From Acidobacteriota bacterium (lineage in GTDB: Bacteria > Acidobacteriota > Terriglobia > Bryobacterales > Bryobacteraceae), in the NCBI GenBank assembly GCA_003223115.1, contig QHXW01000212.1:1-36640 (forward strand): a stretch of DNA of 36,640 nt, in the 5' to 3' direction. Shown in pieces: positions 1 to 9,531 of this stretch. Under the pieces are notes generated by a model, which saw only the letters and a list, made by a program, of their open reading frames with translations, was not told the origin of the DNA and made no database searches. The stretch's first letter is position 1. Each line of letters opens with the position of its first letter. Both the position numbers and the translations under genes were made by a program.

Positions 1-633
1 GTAGTTTGTATTGTCGCGCGCCACTCCGGCGATTTTCCCTCCAGCGTTCGTGGTGACGGTGACGCCGCGGTAGCCTTCCGTGATTTGTGCATCAGGGTCC
101 AGCAATGACTCGCGCAACTGCAGGAACGAACGCGTGCGCCCGATGTTCGATAGATCGGGACCGAGGAAACCGCCCCGTCCGCGAATGCTGTGGCACCCCG
201 AACACCCTGCTTTTCCAGAGAAGAGTTCGCCGCCCACGCGGATGTCTCCTGGCACGGAATTTTCGAACGCCGTCGCGGTCAGGTCGCGCAGGTACGCAAG
301 GATTTGCCAGACCTGGTCGTCGGGAAGATGCGAAGGAGGCATATCGCCCCCCTTCACGCCGTCCCGAATGGTTCCGAATAGCTGCCTGTTAGTAAGCCTG
401 CGCACGCGGTCGCCCCGCGCGAGATTCGGTCCCCGCCCGCCTTCAGCCTCGGCGCCGTGGCACCCGCTGCAACCCTCGAGGAAAAGCTTCCGGCCGGCCG
501 ACACCGCTTCCGGCTTTCCGGCAACCGGATTCTTGAGATCGTCCTCCTTCTCTGGAGCCTGCGCCAACGCCGGCCAGATGCTCAGTAGCGCGCTGGCAGC
601 GGCTCTCAATACAAGATGGCGAAAGAACATCAT
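1..633 (-). CDS. Exported diheme c-type cytochrome, C-terminus cut by window edge
   Basis: Periplasmic electron carrier, read on the minus strand from ATG 633 (a second in-frame ATG is at 630) to the left edge, 211 codons without stop. Residues 1-25 form a signal peptide ending in ALAQ. Two CSGCH heme-attachment motifs lie at residues 55-59 and 144-148, with a probable axial Met at 98 in a GGDMPP segment, so the layout is two tandem class I cytochrome c domains. The visible tail (DPDAQITEGYRGVTV) resembles the putative heme-binding domain described as TIGR02603 in Planctomycetes and Acidobacteria; this match is from memory. An AAGTAGG stretch just upstream is a weak ribosome site. The partner dehydrogenase or oxidase, if any, lies outside the window. 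Function as a redox carrier is well supported; the pathway is unknown. Confidence 0.85.
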   Translation of the reverse strand, partial: MMFFRHLVLRAAASALLSIWPALAQAPEKEDDLKNPVAGKPEAVSAGRKLFLEGCSGCHGAEAEGGRGPNLARGDRVRRLTNRQLFGTIRDGVKGGDMPPSHLPDDQVWQILAYLRDLTATAFENSVPGDIRVGGELFSGKAGCSGCHSIRGRGGFLGPDLSNIGRTRSFLQLRESLLDPDAQITEGYRGVTVTTNAGGKIAGVARDNTNY

Positions 634-1062
634 CCTACTTGCATCGCGCAACCGGTTACTTTCCTGTGATCGGAGAGACAATCCTCCACTATCACATACT
701 GGCGAAGCCCGGCGGTGCCGAGTGCCTTCGAGTGCCATATTGACGAGTGCCATATTGACTAGACATTCGACCGCTTGCAGAGTATAGTGAAATCCACGTC
801 TAAAAATTTGTAGCCGCCCAGAATGCTGCCTTCCTTCTAATACTGGGGGCAATCTCCTCTGAGTCTGAGACTACGAATTTTATTTGCAACGGCCCTGTCC
901 GTGTGTCGCTCTATTTCAGCACGAGTGTGTGGCAAGACGTGATTTCTGCCATATGCCTTCGGAGAATTCAGAATGGTACTGGACGGGGGCTCGGGGCCTA
1001 ACAGGCGGTGCATTACGGCAAGACATCGTTCCAACTCATCACACAAACGTAGGAGAATCTAA
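634..1062. other. Intergenic region between divergent genes, no gene recognised
   Basis: This 429-base stretch separates the minus-strand cytochrome from the plus-strand hydrolase and should hold promoters for both. Short ORFs exist on both strands but none has a ribosome site plus recognisable protein sequence. It contains the 15-bp tandem repeat listed separately. No convincing -35/-10 pair was identified. Confidence 0.4.
730..759. repeat. Perfect 15-bp tandem repeat, two copies
   Basis: The unit gagtgccatattgac occurs at 730-744 and again directly at 745-759, in the intergenic region upstream of the cytochrome gene. A shorter related stretch (gagtgccttc) precedes it. It is one of several short tandem duplications in the window. 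Confidence 0.9.
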
Positions 1063-1926
1063 ATGTCATACATTAATGTCGAAAAAGAAAACTCCGGCAA
1101 CATCGATCTCTACTATGAGGACCACGGTACAGGTAAGCCGGTTATCCTTATCCACGGATATCCACTGAGCGGTGCTTCCTGGGAGAAGCAGATCGCGGTG
1201 CTTCTGGCTGCTGGCCATCGTGTCATCACCTATGATCGCAGAGGATTCGGTAAGTCCAGCCAGCCAACAACCGGCTACAACTACGACACCTTCGCCGAGG
1301 ACCTGCACAAACTCGTGACGCAACTCGAACTGCGCGATTTCTCGCTGGTCGGCTTCTCAATGGGGGGCGGCGAAGTGGCGCGCTACTTCGGGAAATATGG
1401 ATCGACAGGCGTCAGCAAGGCGGTATTCGTCTCGGCGGTCCCGCCATTCCTGCTAAAAACGCCTGAAAACCCGGAGGGGGTGGACGGCACTGTCTTCGAC
1501 GGGATCCAAAAAGCCGTCGTCGCAGACCGTTACGCGTTCTTCACCGAGTTTTTTAAGAATTTCTACAACACCGATCTCCTGCTGGGCAAGCGCGTCAGCG
1601 AACAGGCCGTCCAGGCTAGCTGGAACGTCGCGGTCGGCTCCTCTGCTACGGCGAGTCTGGCCTGCGTCCCAACATGGCATGAGGACTTCCGCAAGGACCT
1701 GACCCGTGTCGACGTATCCACGCTGGTCATTCACGGCGACGCGGACCGGATCCTACCTATCAGCGCCTCGGGACTCCGGACCGCCAAACTGATCAAGGGG
1801 GCCCGCTTATCGGTGGTGAAGGATGGGCCGCACTGTATAACCTGGACCCACGCGGACGAAGTGAACCGCGAGCTGGTGAACTTCCTTGGGGAGGGAGCCG
1901 GGAAGCGTGCAGGTACAGCGTCCTAG
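1063..1926 (+). CDS. Alpha/beta hydrolase of the non-heme haloperoxidase/perhydrolase type
   Basis: A 287-residue cytosolic alpha/beta-hydrolase. The oxyanion segment HGYPLSG is at 31-37, the nucleophile elbow GFSMGG at 97-102 gives Ser99, the acid is probably Asp228 in HGDADRILP, and the His is His257 in DGPHC. These positions and the overall length match bacterial cofactor-free haloperoxidases, which are mainly esterases/perhydrolases that can oxidise halide through a peracid. No signal peptide is seen. An AGGAG ribosome site at 1051-1055 fixes the ATG at 1063. The gene stands alone: a hairpin follows at 1971-1999 and the next gene starts at 2075. The fold is certain; the natural substrate is not. 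Confidence 0.88.
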   Translation: MSYINVEKENSGNIDLYYEDHGTGKPVILIHGYPLSGASWEKQIAVLLAAGHRVITYDRRGFGKSSQPTTGYNYDTFAEDLHKLVTQLELRDFSLVGFSMGGGEVARYFGKYGSTGVSKAVFVSAVPPFLLKTPENPEGVDGTVFDGIQKAVVADRYAFFTEFFKNFYNTDLLLGKRVSEQAVQASWNVAVGSSATASLACVPTWHEDFRKDLTRVDVSTLVIHGDADRILPISASGLRTAKLIKGARLSVVKDGPHCITWTHADEVNRELVNFLGEGAGKRAGTAS

Positions 1927-1970
1927 AATGACGCAGTAGCATAACGAATCATTCTTCGAGTTCTACTTCA

Positions 1971-1999
1971 TGGGGAGCCGGTCTCAAACCGGCACCCCA
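1971..1999. terminator. 12-bp hairpin after the hydrolase gene, possible terminator or repeat element
   Basis: Bases 1971-1982 pair with 1988-1999 with a single A-A mismatch and a 5-base loop ctcaa. The stem is strongly GC. There is no T-run after it, so intrinsic termination is doubtful; it could equally be a dispersed extragenic palindrome. It sits 45 bases after the stop of the hydrolase. Confidence 0.5.
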
Positions 2000-2074
2000 A
2001 ACTTAACGTCGCGTCCGACAAGAGAACCAGCGGAAACGAAACTGCCCCCTCCAGCCTCGTAGAATAACAGTGAC

Positions 2075-3274
2075 ATGGAGAAGCCGGGCTTCGGTTCTGA
2101 GTCAACAACCCGCGCGCGTTCCGTGGACGCTTTACGCGGGCTGATCATGATCATCATGGCGCTCGATCACACGCGCGAATTTTTTCATGCGGGCGCGATG
2201 TCGTTCCCGCCGGAGGACCTCACCCGTACCACCCCAATCCTGTTTCTCACGCGCTGGATCACGCATATTTGCGCTCCGGTGTTTATGCTCGCGGCGGGGA
2301 TGGGCGCGTTCCTGTGGCTGCGGCGCGGCCGAACAACCACCCAATTGGCGCATTTTCTCTGGAAACGCGGACTCTGGCTGGTGCTATTGGAATTTACGGC
2401 GCTGCGTTTCGCGGCGAATTTTAGTCTCGTCAACGACATTGTCGTGCTTTCAATTCTCTGGGCCCTGGGCTGGTCGATGGTGGCGCTGGGTTTTCTGGTG
2501 CGCGTGCCGAGGCCAGTTCTGGCAGTCCTCAGCATCGTCGTGATCGCCACGCACAATCTCGCGGACTCCGTGCAGGCGAGCCAATTCGGCGCCGCGGCAT
2601 GGGCCTGGAACATCCTGCATCAGCCCGGCATCTTTCGCGTGGGCGGGGTTGACGTGCTGGCCGCCTACCCGCTGGTGCCCTGGATAGCGGTCATGGCGCT
2701 GGGCTATTGCCTCGGACCCATCGTCACGCTCGATCCGGTACGGCGGCGCTGGTGGATGGTTCGCATCGGGCTGGTTCTGACTCTGGCCTTTCTGATCCTG
2801 CGCGGGGTCAATATTTATGGAGATCCGAGCCGCTGGTCCCCACAGGCATCGGGCGTCATGACAGTACTTTCATTTCTGAGGTGCACCAAGTATCCCCCGT
2901 CGCTCGATTTTCTGCTCATGACTCTTGGCCCCGCGCTGCTGCTGATGGCTTGGCTCGACCGGCTGGTTCTGACGACAACCAATCCGATGATGGTGTTCGG
3001 AAGGGTGCCACTTTTCTTTTTCCTGGTCCATTTCTACGTCATCCATGGACTCACTTTTGCGTTTGCTCTGGTCTGGTACCACCAGGTGGCGTTTCTGTTG
3101 AATCCAGTGCCCTCAATGGGCGGACTCGCGAAGCTCTATCCAGCGGACTACGGCTACCCGCTCTGGGTTGTGTACGCGGTGTGGGTTGGGGTGGTCGTAG
3201 GTCTCTATCCGATCTGTCTGTGGTTCGCAAGGCTAAAAGAACGCCGGCGCGACTGGTGGCTCAGGTATATTTGA
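2075..3274 (+). CDS. Multi-pass membrane protein, DUF1624/HGSNAT-like acyltransferase family
   Basis: A 399-residue inner-membrane protein with roughly ten hydrophobic helices. The N-terminus has the family signature: a short cytosolic lead, then RSVDALRGLIMIIMALDH followed by TREFF. The Arg-Gly and Asp-His pair is typical of DUF1624 proteins related to the catalytic domain of heparan-alpha-glucosaminide N-acetyltransferase, which pass acyl groups across a membrane onto glycans. The substrate here cannot be told from sequence. No strong ribosome site precedes ATG 2075, but the family motif begins about 15 residues in, so the start is reasonable. It is monocistronic as far as visible. Downstream is a 14-bp tandem repeat and then a convergent broken gene. 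Confidence 0.82.
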   Translation: MEKPGFGSESTTRARSVDALRGLIMIIMALDHTREFFHAGAMSFPPEDLTRTTPILFLTRWITHICAPVFMLAAGMGAFLWLRRGRTTTQLAHFLWKRGLWLVLLEFTALRFAANFSLVNDIVVLSILWALGWSMVALGFLVRVPRPVLAVLSIVVIATHNLADSVQASQFGAAAWAWNILHQPGIFRVGGVDVLAAYPLVPWIAVMALGYCLGPIVTLDPVRRRWWMVRIGLVLTLAFLILRGVNIYGDPSRWSPQASGVMTVLSFLRCTKYPPSLDFLLMTLGPALLLMAWLDRLVLTTTNPMMVFGRVPLFFFLVHFYVIHGLTFAFALVWYHQVAFLLNPVPSMGGLAKLYPADYGYPLWVVYAVWVGVVVGLYPICLWFARLKERRRDWWLRYI

Positions 3275-3313
3275 CGGTGCTGCTTTGCCGGTGCTGCTTT
3301 GCCGGTGTTGCCC
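3275..3313. repeat. 14-bp tandem repeat directly after the stop codon
   Basis: The unit cggtgctgctttgc is at 3275-3288 and 3289-3302, followed by a partial degenerate third copy (cggtgttgccc). It begins immediately after the TGA of the membrane acyltransferase gene, so it does not alter the protein. Confidence 0.85.
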
Positions 3314-3408
3314 CAGCGCCAGCGTCCGATCCGTGGCCGCAGAGTTCAAGAGAGAACAGAATGTAGCCACTGTTGAGCAATATGGTTGAGGCCCATCAGT
3401 GGTGCAAT

Positions 3409-4765
3409 CTACCTTTCCGTAGGCTGTATGAAATACAAAGCGTATCCGTTCAGATCACGGATGCCGAACTCTCTCGCGCCGTAGGGGGTGTCATTAATGT
3501 CCTCTACAAACTGGATCACTTCATGATCGCCCGGCTCACCAGCAAGCATAGCTTGCGCGGCTTCGAGCTGCCGGGATTTTGAGGAGTTGGTAGAAGTTGT
3601 CGACCTGATCGGTATAAAGCCATAAACTCACGTCGTGCTGGCCCGGTTTTCCGTGCATATTCCGCATGAGTTCGGCTTTTCCGAGCGACACCATGCCCCA
3701 GTTCACCAGGCCGTCATCTTCGTATCGCCCGACTTCTTTGAACCCGATCGACGCGTACCAGTCGAGTGTCCGAGCGACGTCTGGGACAGTGATCATCGGG
3801 ACAACTTTTGTGGTGGAGTCAGCCATTTTGGCCATCTTTGCTGTGAAGTTCGACGTGTCGATCGGCTTGGGCTGCTTCGCACCGGCAGCGTGCAGGCGGC
3901 TCATGGCTTCTCGATCGCCTTCCAGCATCGCGACCGCCAGCGCGGTACGACCGTTCTTGTCCTCGGCTTCGAGCTCCGCACCGAGCTCGATCAAGAGATC
4001 CAGGATGTCGTAGCGCTTTCGGCTCATGGCGAAATGCAGCGGCGTCTGTCCTTGTTCGAAGCACGACATGCGGCGATCGAGCGCTTCCGGATTCTCCTCC
4101 GCCAGCTTGCGAATCAGATCCAGGTCTCCGACAGAAATCGCGGAAAAGATATGGTGGCGAGCGCTGCGCTGGACCAGGAGCCAACACATCCGGGTTGCCG
4201 CCTCGTGCACAGCCAGGCGCATGGTTGAACGTCGCCCAGCCGATCACGTCGAGTTCGTGCACGTCGTCAATACCGTGTTTGTCGCTGCCCGCATCGAGCA
4301 GCGCGCGTACGGTATCGAGGTACCCGTGGGCGGCGGCCCACTGCAGAGGGTAAGTGTTATCTCCCTGCTCGCGTGCATTCGGATCCGCGCCGTGCTCGAG
4401 CAGCAAGCGTACTGCGTCTACGTGTCCGCCCTGCGCCGCGGAGTGCAATCCCGTCCAGCCGTGGTAGCGTGCATACAGAGGTGAATGGGAAAATGTGGGC
4501 CGACTATCTGAGCAAGCCGCGCAATACCTCGACGTCGCTTTTTGGCCCAGGCATCGAAGAAGGGGGCTGTGTTCCTTGTTTGCCGCTGCTCAATTTCGGC
4601 CTTCAGGGCACGCCAACTGGAGAAACCATGGTCTCGCGCTACGGCCAGCAGAGCCGTTGCAAGCTTGGCCTGAGGGTCAGCACGCCGCAGCTCCTGCAAT
4701 CGATCCTTTGCCAATTTCTTCAGATACTCGAGCGAAGCGCATTCGGGGAGTTTCGAGTTCGACAT
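3409..4765 (-). pseudogene. Ankyrin-repeat protein fused to a glyoxalase/VOC domain, frameshifted
   Basis: The start is ATG 4765 with GGAAGG upstream. Residues 1-60 (MSNSKLPECASLEYLKKLAK onward) match the helical lead found before ankyrin repeats in acidobacterial and proteobacterial proteins. Ankyrin repeats follow on about 4470-3880 (e.g. AAQGGHVDAVRLLLEHGADP; GQTPLHFAMSRKRYDILDLL). A VOC domain (VPMITVPDVARTLDWYASIG) runs to a TAG at 3409-3411. The frame breaks near 4540-4500 (at least two shifts), near 4170 (extra C) and at 3576-3580 (extra base in an AAAA run). Removing the last one restores the expected VOC ending DINDTPYGAREFGIRDLNG. An intact version would be about 450 residues and bind a protein partner through the ankyrins. 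The VOC ligand is unknown. It is probably dead unless the indels are sequence errors. Confidence 0.8.
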
Positions 4766-5515
4766 GGACGCCTTCCGCGTCTCTCGGGCTGGAAGTCAGG
4801 ATCTCTGACTGTGGAAGATCTCTCAGGGGTGGGTTCGACCCTTTACGCGGATCGAAGGCCGCCATTTCGGCCTTGCCGGAATCTTACCACAACGCTTACA
4901 GCGATTCGGGCAACGCGTCCAGCGGAGCCAAGCGGAGCAGTCACGTCTGTGCGAACGACTGTGGATCGTAAGCGATCCAGCGGGCCCCTTGATGAGGAAC
5001 TCGCATCCGAATTTGGTGTCCACTTGAGCAGCCGGGAAAGCGAAAATCCGCAGGTCTCTCGCAGAAACCGCTCGAGCGCCTACGAATCCAGAAATTAGAC
5101 GCGTAAGCCCGCTTGGCAGATCTACTGCTTCTCGAAGACCCAATCGCGGATACGCTCAATGCCGGGTTCTCGATAGTGTTCCGTACCTTTCTAGGTCATC
5201 TCCCAGCGCATCGGCTCATGATCTGCGAGAGATCGGTTAACGGGCGGAGATTGGCGGGAGGTACGAAGTAGCACTCGCGCCTCACACAGCGCACATGTCA
5301 TCCTCTGGCATTGCAATGGACCTTGGTTTGGCATAGCCTGTGACCCATGGAATATGTGCGCTATAGCTATCGACAACTCGCTAAACGCCACTTATCTCCC
5401 GGCGATCAGCGTGGTCCGCGTCGATCCTGCAACAGTCTTGAGGCACAAGTAAACGTCGCTGTTAAATCTGGCTGCGCCAAAAGGGCACTGCAGGAGTGAA
5501 AATTCAGGAGCAAAC
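4766..5515. other. Region with gene remnants, no intact gene
   Basis: No ORF here has both a ribosome site and a recognisable domain. On the minus strand a coding-like tail is visible: a segment reading HEPMRWEMT, a TAG at 5191-5193, then in the same frame KGTEHYREPGIERIRDWVF and a stop at 5122-5124. This looks like the C-terminus of a hydrolase-like gene interrupted by a nonsense codon. The family could not be named. The rest, 4766-5120 and 5400-5515, shows nothing I can assign. Confidence 0.35.
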
Positions 5516-6057
5516 ATGACGAGACGCGACTTTGCCAAGAAGAGTGCCGTCGTCGCCAGTGTCGGAGCTACAGTGTCGAAGGCCACAGCCCGAGCGGCTG
5601 CGGCTCAGTCAAGCATCAGTGCGCGTCGAACTGCAAGCGTTGACCAGAACCCCATCCGGCGCCGCGGGACCGGCCTGCGCGCGATAGACCCTGACCGGGC
5701 CTCCTCTGGCTTAACGCTCTTCGCGCCAATGTTTAGGTGACGGGACTGTCTACCTGATCGATCTTCAAGGCAATGTGGTCCACACTTGGAAGATGCCTTA
5801 CCCGCCAGGCCTATACGGCTATATGACTGAGAACGGCACACTTTTTTACAACGGGAAGATCACCAACGAGACTTTTCTTGGCAAATCTCCGTTCAAAGGC
5901 GGAGCGGTGCTGGAAGCACATTGGAACGGCAGGGTGCTGTGGGAGGTACGTGAACCGAATCATCACCATGATGGGCGGCTGCTGAGCAACGGCAACGTCC
6001 TCTTGTTGTGTGCAACTGAACTGCCCGATCATATTGCCAAAAAAAGTTCAAGGTCGA
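5516..6057 (+). pseudogene. Arylsulfotransferase-like (ASST) N-terminal fragment with Tat signal
   Basis: ATG 5516 opens MTRRDFAKKSAVVASVGATV, a twin-arginine (Tat) leader with RRDF and a hydrophobic stretch. Beta-propeller sequence of the arylsulfotransferase type follows, including GNVVHTWKMPYPPGLYGYM, LFYNGKI and a His-rich NHHHDGRLLSNGNVLLL. The family normally transfers sulfate between phenols, often in the periplasm. The frame is broken near 5736 (one extra base makes a TGA; deleting it restores GDGTVYLIDLQG) and at the A7 run at 6038-6045. After about 6057 the sequence turns into M20 peptidase sequence with no ASST continuation, so more than half of a normal protein is missing. Confidence 0.72.
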
Positions 6058-6815
6058 GGACCGAAACTGGATGTTCATTCAAGTCAAGAGGCGCGGATGG
6101 ACAGCCCCGCTTGGCACCTGGTCCAGGTGCTGGCAACGCTAGTGGGGCCTGACGGCCACACACCGGCAATCGAAGGCTTCGCGGAGAAGGCGCGACCGTT
6201 AACAGCGGCCGAGAAAGCCATGATCAGGGAAGGACGCACGGCGACAGAATGAGGGCGGTGGCGAAGAAGCAGCTCGGAGTGGAACATTGGGTCCACGCTG
6301 GTAGGCGGATATACCGGGCCCGGCGGGGAGACAATCCTACCTCATCGGGCGGTGGCGAAGCTGGATCTGCGGTTGGTACCGGACATGACTGCCGCTGGCG
6401 CGCTCGCGGCGCTGAAGGCACATCTTGCAAAGCGAGGCTTCGGAGATATCGAGGTCAACATGACCGGCGGCTACGATCCAACGAGTACGCCTGAGGAGGC
6501 TGCGCTGGTGCGGGCCGCGTCAACGGTCTATCGCCGCTCGGGCATCGATCCCATCCTCTGGCCGCGCATGGCGGGCTCGTGGCCTGGATACGTGTTCACC
6601 GGTGAGCCGCTCAATCTGCCGGCCGGCCACTTCGGACTGGGCCATGGGAACGGAGCGCATGCGCCGGATGAGTACTACCTGATCGAGTCGAATAATCTGA
6701 AGGTTCAAGGTCTTGACGGAGCTGTGCGCTCATACGTCGCGTATCTGATGTGGACTGGCTCGAGTCGTTGGAACTGCTCGTCTCGCGACCGACGGTAAAT
6801 ATAGAGGGCCTAAGT
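6058..6815 (+). pseudogene. M20 peptidase C-terminal half, inverted and internally reordered
   Basis: In several frames this reads as the second half of an M20-family metallopeptidase: DVHSSQEARMDSPAWHLVQ, DGHTPAIEGFAEKARPL, VGGYTGPGGETILPHRAVAK, then RLVPDMT and a long stretch to DEYYLIESNNLKVQGLDGAV. The N-terminal half lies on the opposite strand at 6887-7694. A TGA at 6250-6252 and further shifts break the frame. About 20 residues expected just before VGGYTGPGG (ending VSRPTVNIEGL) are missing there. They are found after the C-terminus, at 6753-6812. The piece cannot be expressed as a functional enzyme. Confidence 0.75.
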
Positions 6816-6886
6816 CCTGCATTTTCAGCCGGGCGTTCTGGCCTGTTAGTGGTGCCAGAGACGCCCGCAACGCGGCCGTCAGACGC

Positions 6887-7694
6887 TTAGCTAGAGACCA
6901 GCTCCAATTCGACCGCGCCCTTAGCGCCAAGTGCGATTGCTACGTTGCCATCCAGCGACTGCACTCCCATGGGCATGAACACGCCGCTACATTTGTGCAG
7001 GGCCGCCAGCACCTCAGGCCGGTGGACGATCTGTAGGAAATGCGGCGAGCCGATTTCCTCTTCTCCTTCGGCGACAAATACGAGATTCAACGGCAGCTTG
7101 CGTCCCGCGGCTCGAAACGCGTGTAGCGCTGCCAGAAACGCCGCTTCCGGCCCCTTCTGGTTTGTGGCGCCGCGGCCTACCAGAACTTTTCCGAGCTCGG
7201 ATTTCTCTCGAGCGCGGCGTCCCATGGAGGCGAAGACCACTCGGACGGATCCGCCTGCTTCACGTCGTACATGAAGTAGAGGCCGATGGTTCGGGCAGCT
7301 CCGGCGTCGAGAGCGGCAAAGATTCCCGGCTGTCCATCGGTCGGTAATCCCAGTTCGGCCTCAAATCATTGGGCGCCCTTCGGGTTGTATGCGAAACGCG
7401 CCAGTTCCAGCACATACACTAAACTGGTGCCTGCGTTGGCGATCATGTACCACCGCCGCGCGGGTTGGGACTTTCGTCACCTGATCGAATCCCGCATCGC
7501 GCAGCAACCGCATGGTGAGGTCGCACCCCTCGGTCATGCCTCGGTTTTCGGCGGCGATCTGTGCTTCGACCGCTTTGATGTCAGACGCGTCCGCGGCACC
7601 GGAGTATCGTTCCGAAGCGAGCGCGGTCGCCCCCCACAAACGTCCCTTGAAGAAACGCTCGTCGATCGATTACGCTTCCGTCGTTCACATTCAT
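6887..7694 (-). pseudogene. M20 peptidase N-terminal half with Tat signal
   Basis: ATG 7694 has a good AAGGAG ribosome site and starts a Tat leader (DRRAFLQG near residue 10). A shift in the G6 run near 7634 is followed by ADASDIKAVEAQIAAENRG and LTMRLLRDAGFDQVTKVPT. Then come about 110 bases of unrelated sequence, including stops. M20 sequence resumes: GIFAALDAGAARTIGLYFMY, DVKQADPSEWSSPPWDAAL, VLVGRGATNQKGPEAAFLAA and VFVAEGEEEIGSPHF, the last with the metal/catalytic Glu pair of M20 dipeptidases. It ends ELELVSS then TAA at 6887-6889, exactly where the other half should continue. It lies 51 bases downstream of the methyltransferase and was probably co-transcribed with it. Confidence 0.78.
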
Positions 7695-7745
7695 AGTTGG
7701 CTCCTTCACAATACGCCGGCCAGACTCACAAACTGAAGACAAATA

Positions 7746-8844
7746 CTAGCCTGGAGTGGCCTCCATCACGCTAGGACCTCCGCGGCTTGGGATCACGCGC
7801 GTCATCTCGAACCCACCGTTCGCTAACAGATCCCGATACTCCTTCTCGGTGCGATTCCGGCCGCCCGTGCGAACCATCATGTTGATGTCGCCCTCTTTAG
7901 CGAAATATGGCTGATTCCGGTCGCAGACGATATCCTCAATCACCAGCAGTTTTCCGTGTCCGGCCATCGCGCGGCGGCAATTGGTGAGAATGCTGACTGC
8001 GCGGTCGTGGTCCCAATCGTGCAGGACGTACTTCATGATGTACAAGTCGCCTCCTTCAGGCACGGCCTTGAAGAAATCGCCCCCAACGAAGTCACAGCGC
8101 GGCGCAATGGCACGGTCCAGTGTCGAGCGGGCGGAAGCGATCACGTGATCCAGGTCGAAGAGAATGCCGCAGGGAGTGTGATTGCGACGCAATATTGATG
8201 AGATCAGTACCCCCTCGCAGCCGCCGACGTCGACGATGACCCGGGCAGCCGAAAAATCGTAGACGGCCGCTACCGCCTCCGAGGTTCTGGCGGAATTTTG
8301 CGCCTGGAAATCGTCGTAAAGTACCGCGGCGGCCGGATGCTCGTTGAACCAATCGAAAGTATTCTTCCCGTACAGGTGCTCGAAGGCCGTCTTTCCCGTG
8401 GTGACGCTGTGGAACAGCGCCCCCCTGGGGCCCACATCCAGTCCGCGCCCGCGGTTTCCGCCAACGCTCGAATCGAACCCGGAACGAGCGGAGGGGTTCC
8501 GCCGCCGGCGTGAGACGGAATTGGAGGTTTTCCAGTTCGGCGAACACGCCCATACCGGCGAGAGAGCTTAGGAGTCGATAGAGGGAATCAGCATGCGCCT
8601 TTGTCGCCTCGGCTAATTGGGCGACGGTTTTGGGACCATCCGCCAGTTGGTCGGCAATTCGTAGCTTCGCGGCCACATAAACCATCTGGGAGATGTGGAA
8701 GCCACTGATCATTTGCGCCAAGTGTTGTTGGGGCGTTTCACCTGGCGCGATGGTTGACTGCGCCGGAGCGTTACCGGTTAAGACACTCGCGCTTGCCAGA
8801 ACGCTTCCTCTGAGAGGTTACCGTCTCGACTGGCGACCAGCCAT
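7746..8844 (-). pseudogene. Tat-signal O-methyltransferase-like gene, nonsense and frameshift mutations
   Basis: ATG 8844 follows a strong AAGGAG site. The first eight codons read MAGRQSRR, then TAA at 8818-8820, and the same frame continues through a hydrophobic leader (LRGSVLASASVLTGNAPAQ). A winged-helix dimerisation domain follows (MISGFHISQMVYVAAKLRIA), as in plant-type and hydroxyneurosporene-type O-methyltransferases. Shifts near 8490 and 8430 change frame. The SAM domain follows: VIVDVGGCEGVLIS, CDFVGGDFFKAVPEGGDLYI, KYVLHDWDHDRAVSIL with the catalytic-region HDW. The stop is at 7746. A Tat leader on a SAM-dependent enzyme is odd because SAM is not expected outside the cytosol. Methyl acceptor unknown. 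Confidence 0.8.
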
Positions 8845-9531
8845 GGCTCTCTCCTTGACCCGGAGCATTGCAATAAGCTCGGACCAATGCTATTCGATCG
8901 GGTACGGTATCACAGCCTGTCATTTCGCTGCAATGCTTAACATAAGGGCTCTGAGCAGTTATCTGTAATGCACCCCGGTTTTATTGGGTTTCCGTGGTTA
9001 GGACTGTCAGAGCTGACTAGGGTTCGACGACACTGGAAGTGAGAAATCGCCAATGTTCACCAGCCTTTCGGCAGGCTCTGGGCATCCATCGCCACCGCTG
9101 GTTGGAATCGCCTGGTTTTCGTTTTTCCAGGAATCGCGCCGACCTAGCTCCACGGCCCAACACACACGGTGCCTCACCCGCCGCGGCAGCTCAATCGGGC
9201 GGTGCGGCTGCTCGAACCGTGCGACCTGGAGGCCCAAACAGCCCCGAAAACCGCGTCAAATAAAGGGTTACGCCCACCATCAGTGTGCACAACCCTGCAG
9301 ATTACTGGGTTGAGGGCCTCAGAGACCGCGCTGCTCAGCAGTTTGCTGCCTCAGATCATCAGCTCTGGGCCTCGAGTTCAGGCACCGGAGATCCCAGGAA
9401 GGGCAAAACACTCAAGTCTCCGCCAATTGCCCGTTCCGCCGAGTTCTCGCGCAGAGCGAACATAAGTAGCCGGATGATGGCGCGGCTGCAAACGGCGCAC
9501 CAGGAATTACGCCAATCACTATCCTGAAGGT
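8845..9531. other. Long intergenic region, nothing recognised
   Basis: This stretch of 687 bases lies between the divergent methyltransferase and ComB genes. Short ORFs on both strands have no ribosome site and no familiar sequence. It must contain the promoter for the minus-strand methyltransferase (its AAGGAG is at about 8851-8856) and for comB, but no confident -35/-10 elements were picked. No tRNA-like cloverleaf was seen. Confidence 0.35.

Noticed and set aside
80-787. 235-codon plus-strand frame at the left edge
   Set aside because: The opposite strand encodes a clear diheme cytochrome with signal peptide; the plus frame has no family features.
3373-3582. 69-codon plus-strand frame
   Set aside because: It is antisense to the restored VOC-domain ending.
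8818-8820. TAA in the methyltransferase leader as a recoding site
   Set aside because: UAA is not used for selenocysteine or pyrrolysine, and the gene has two further frameshifts, so simple nonsense mutation is likelier.
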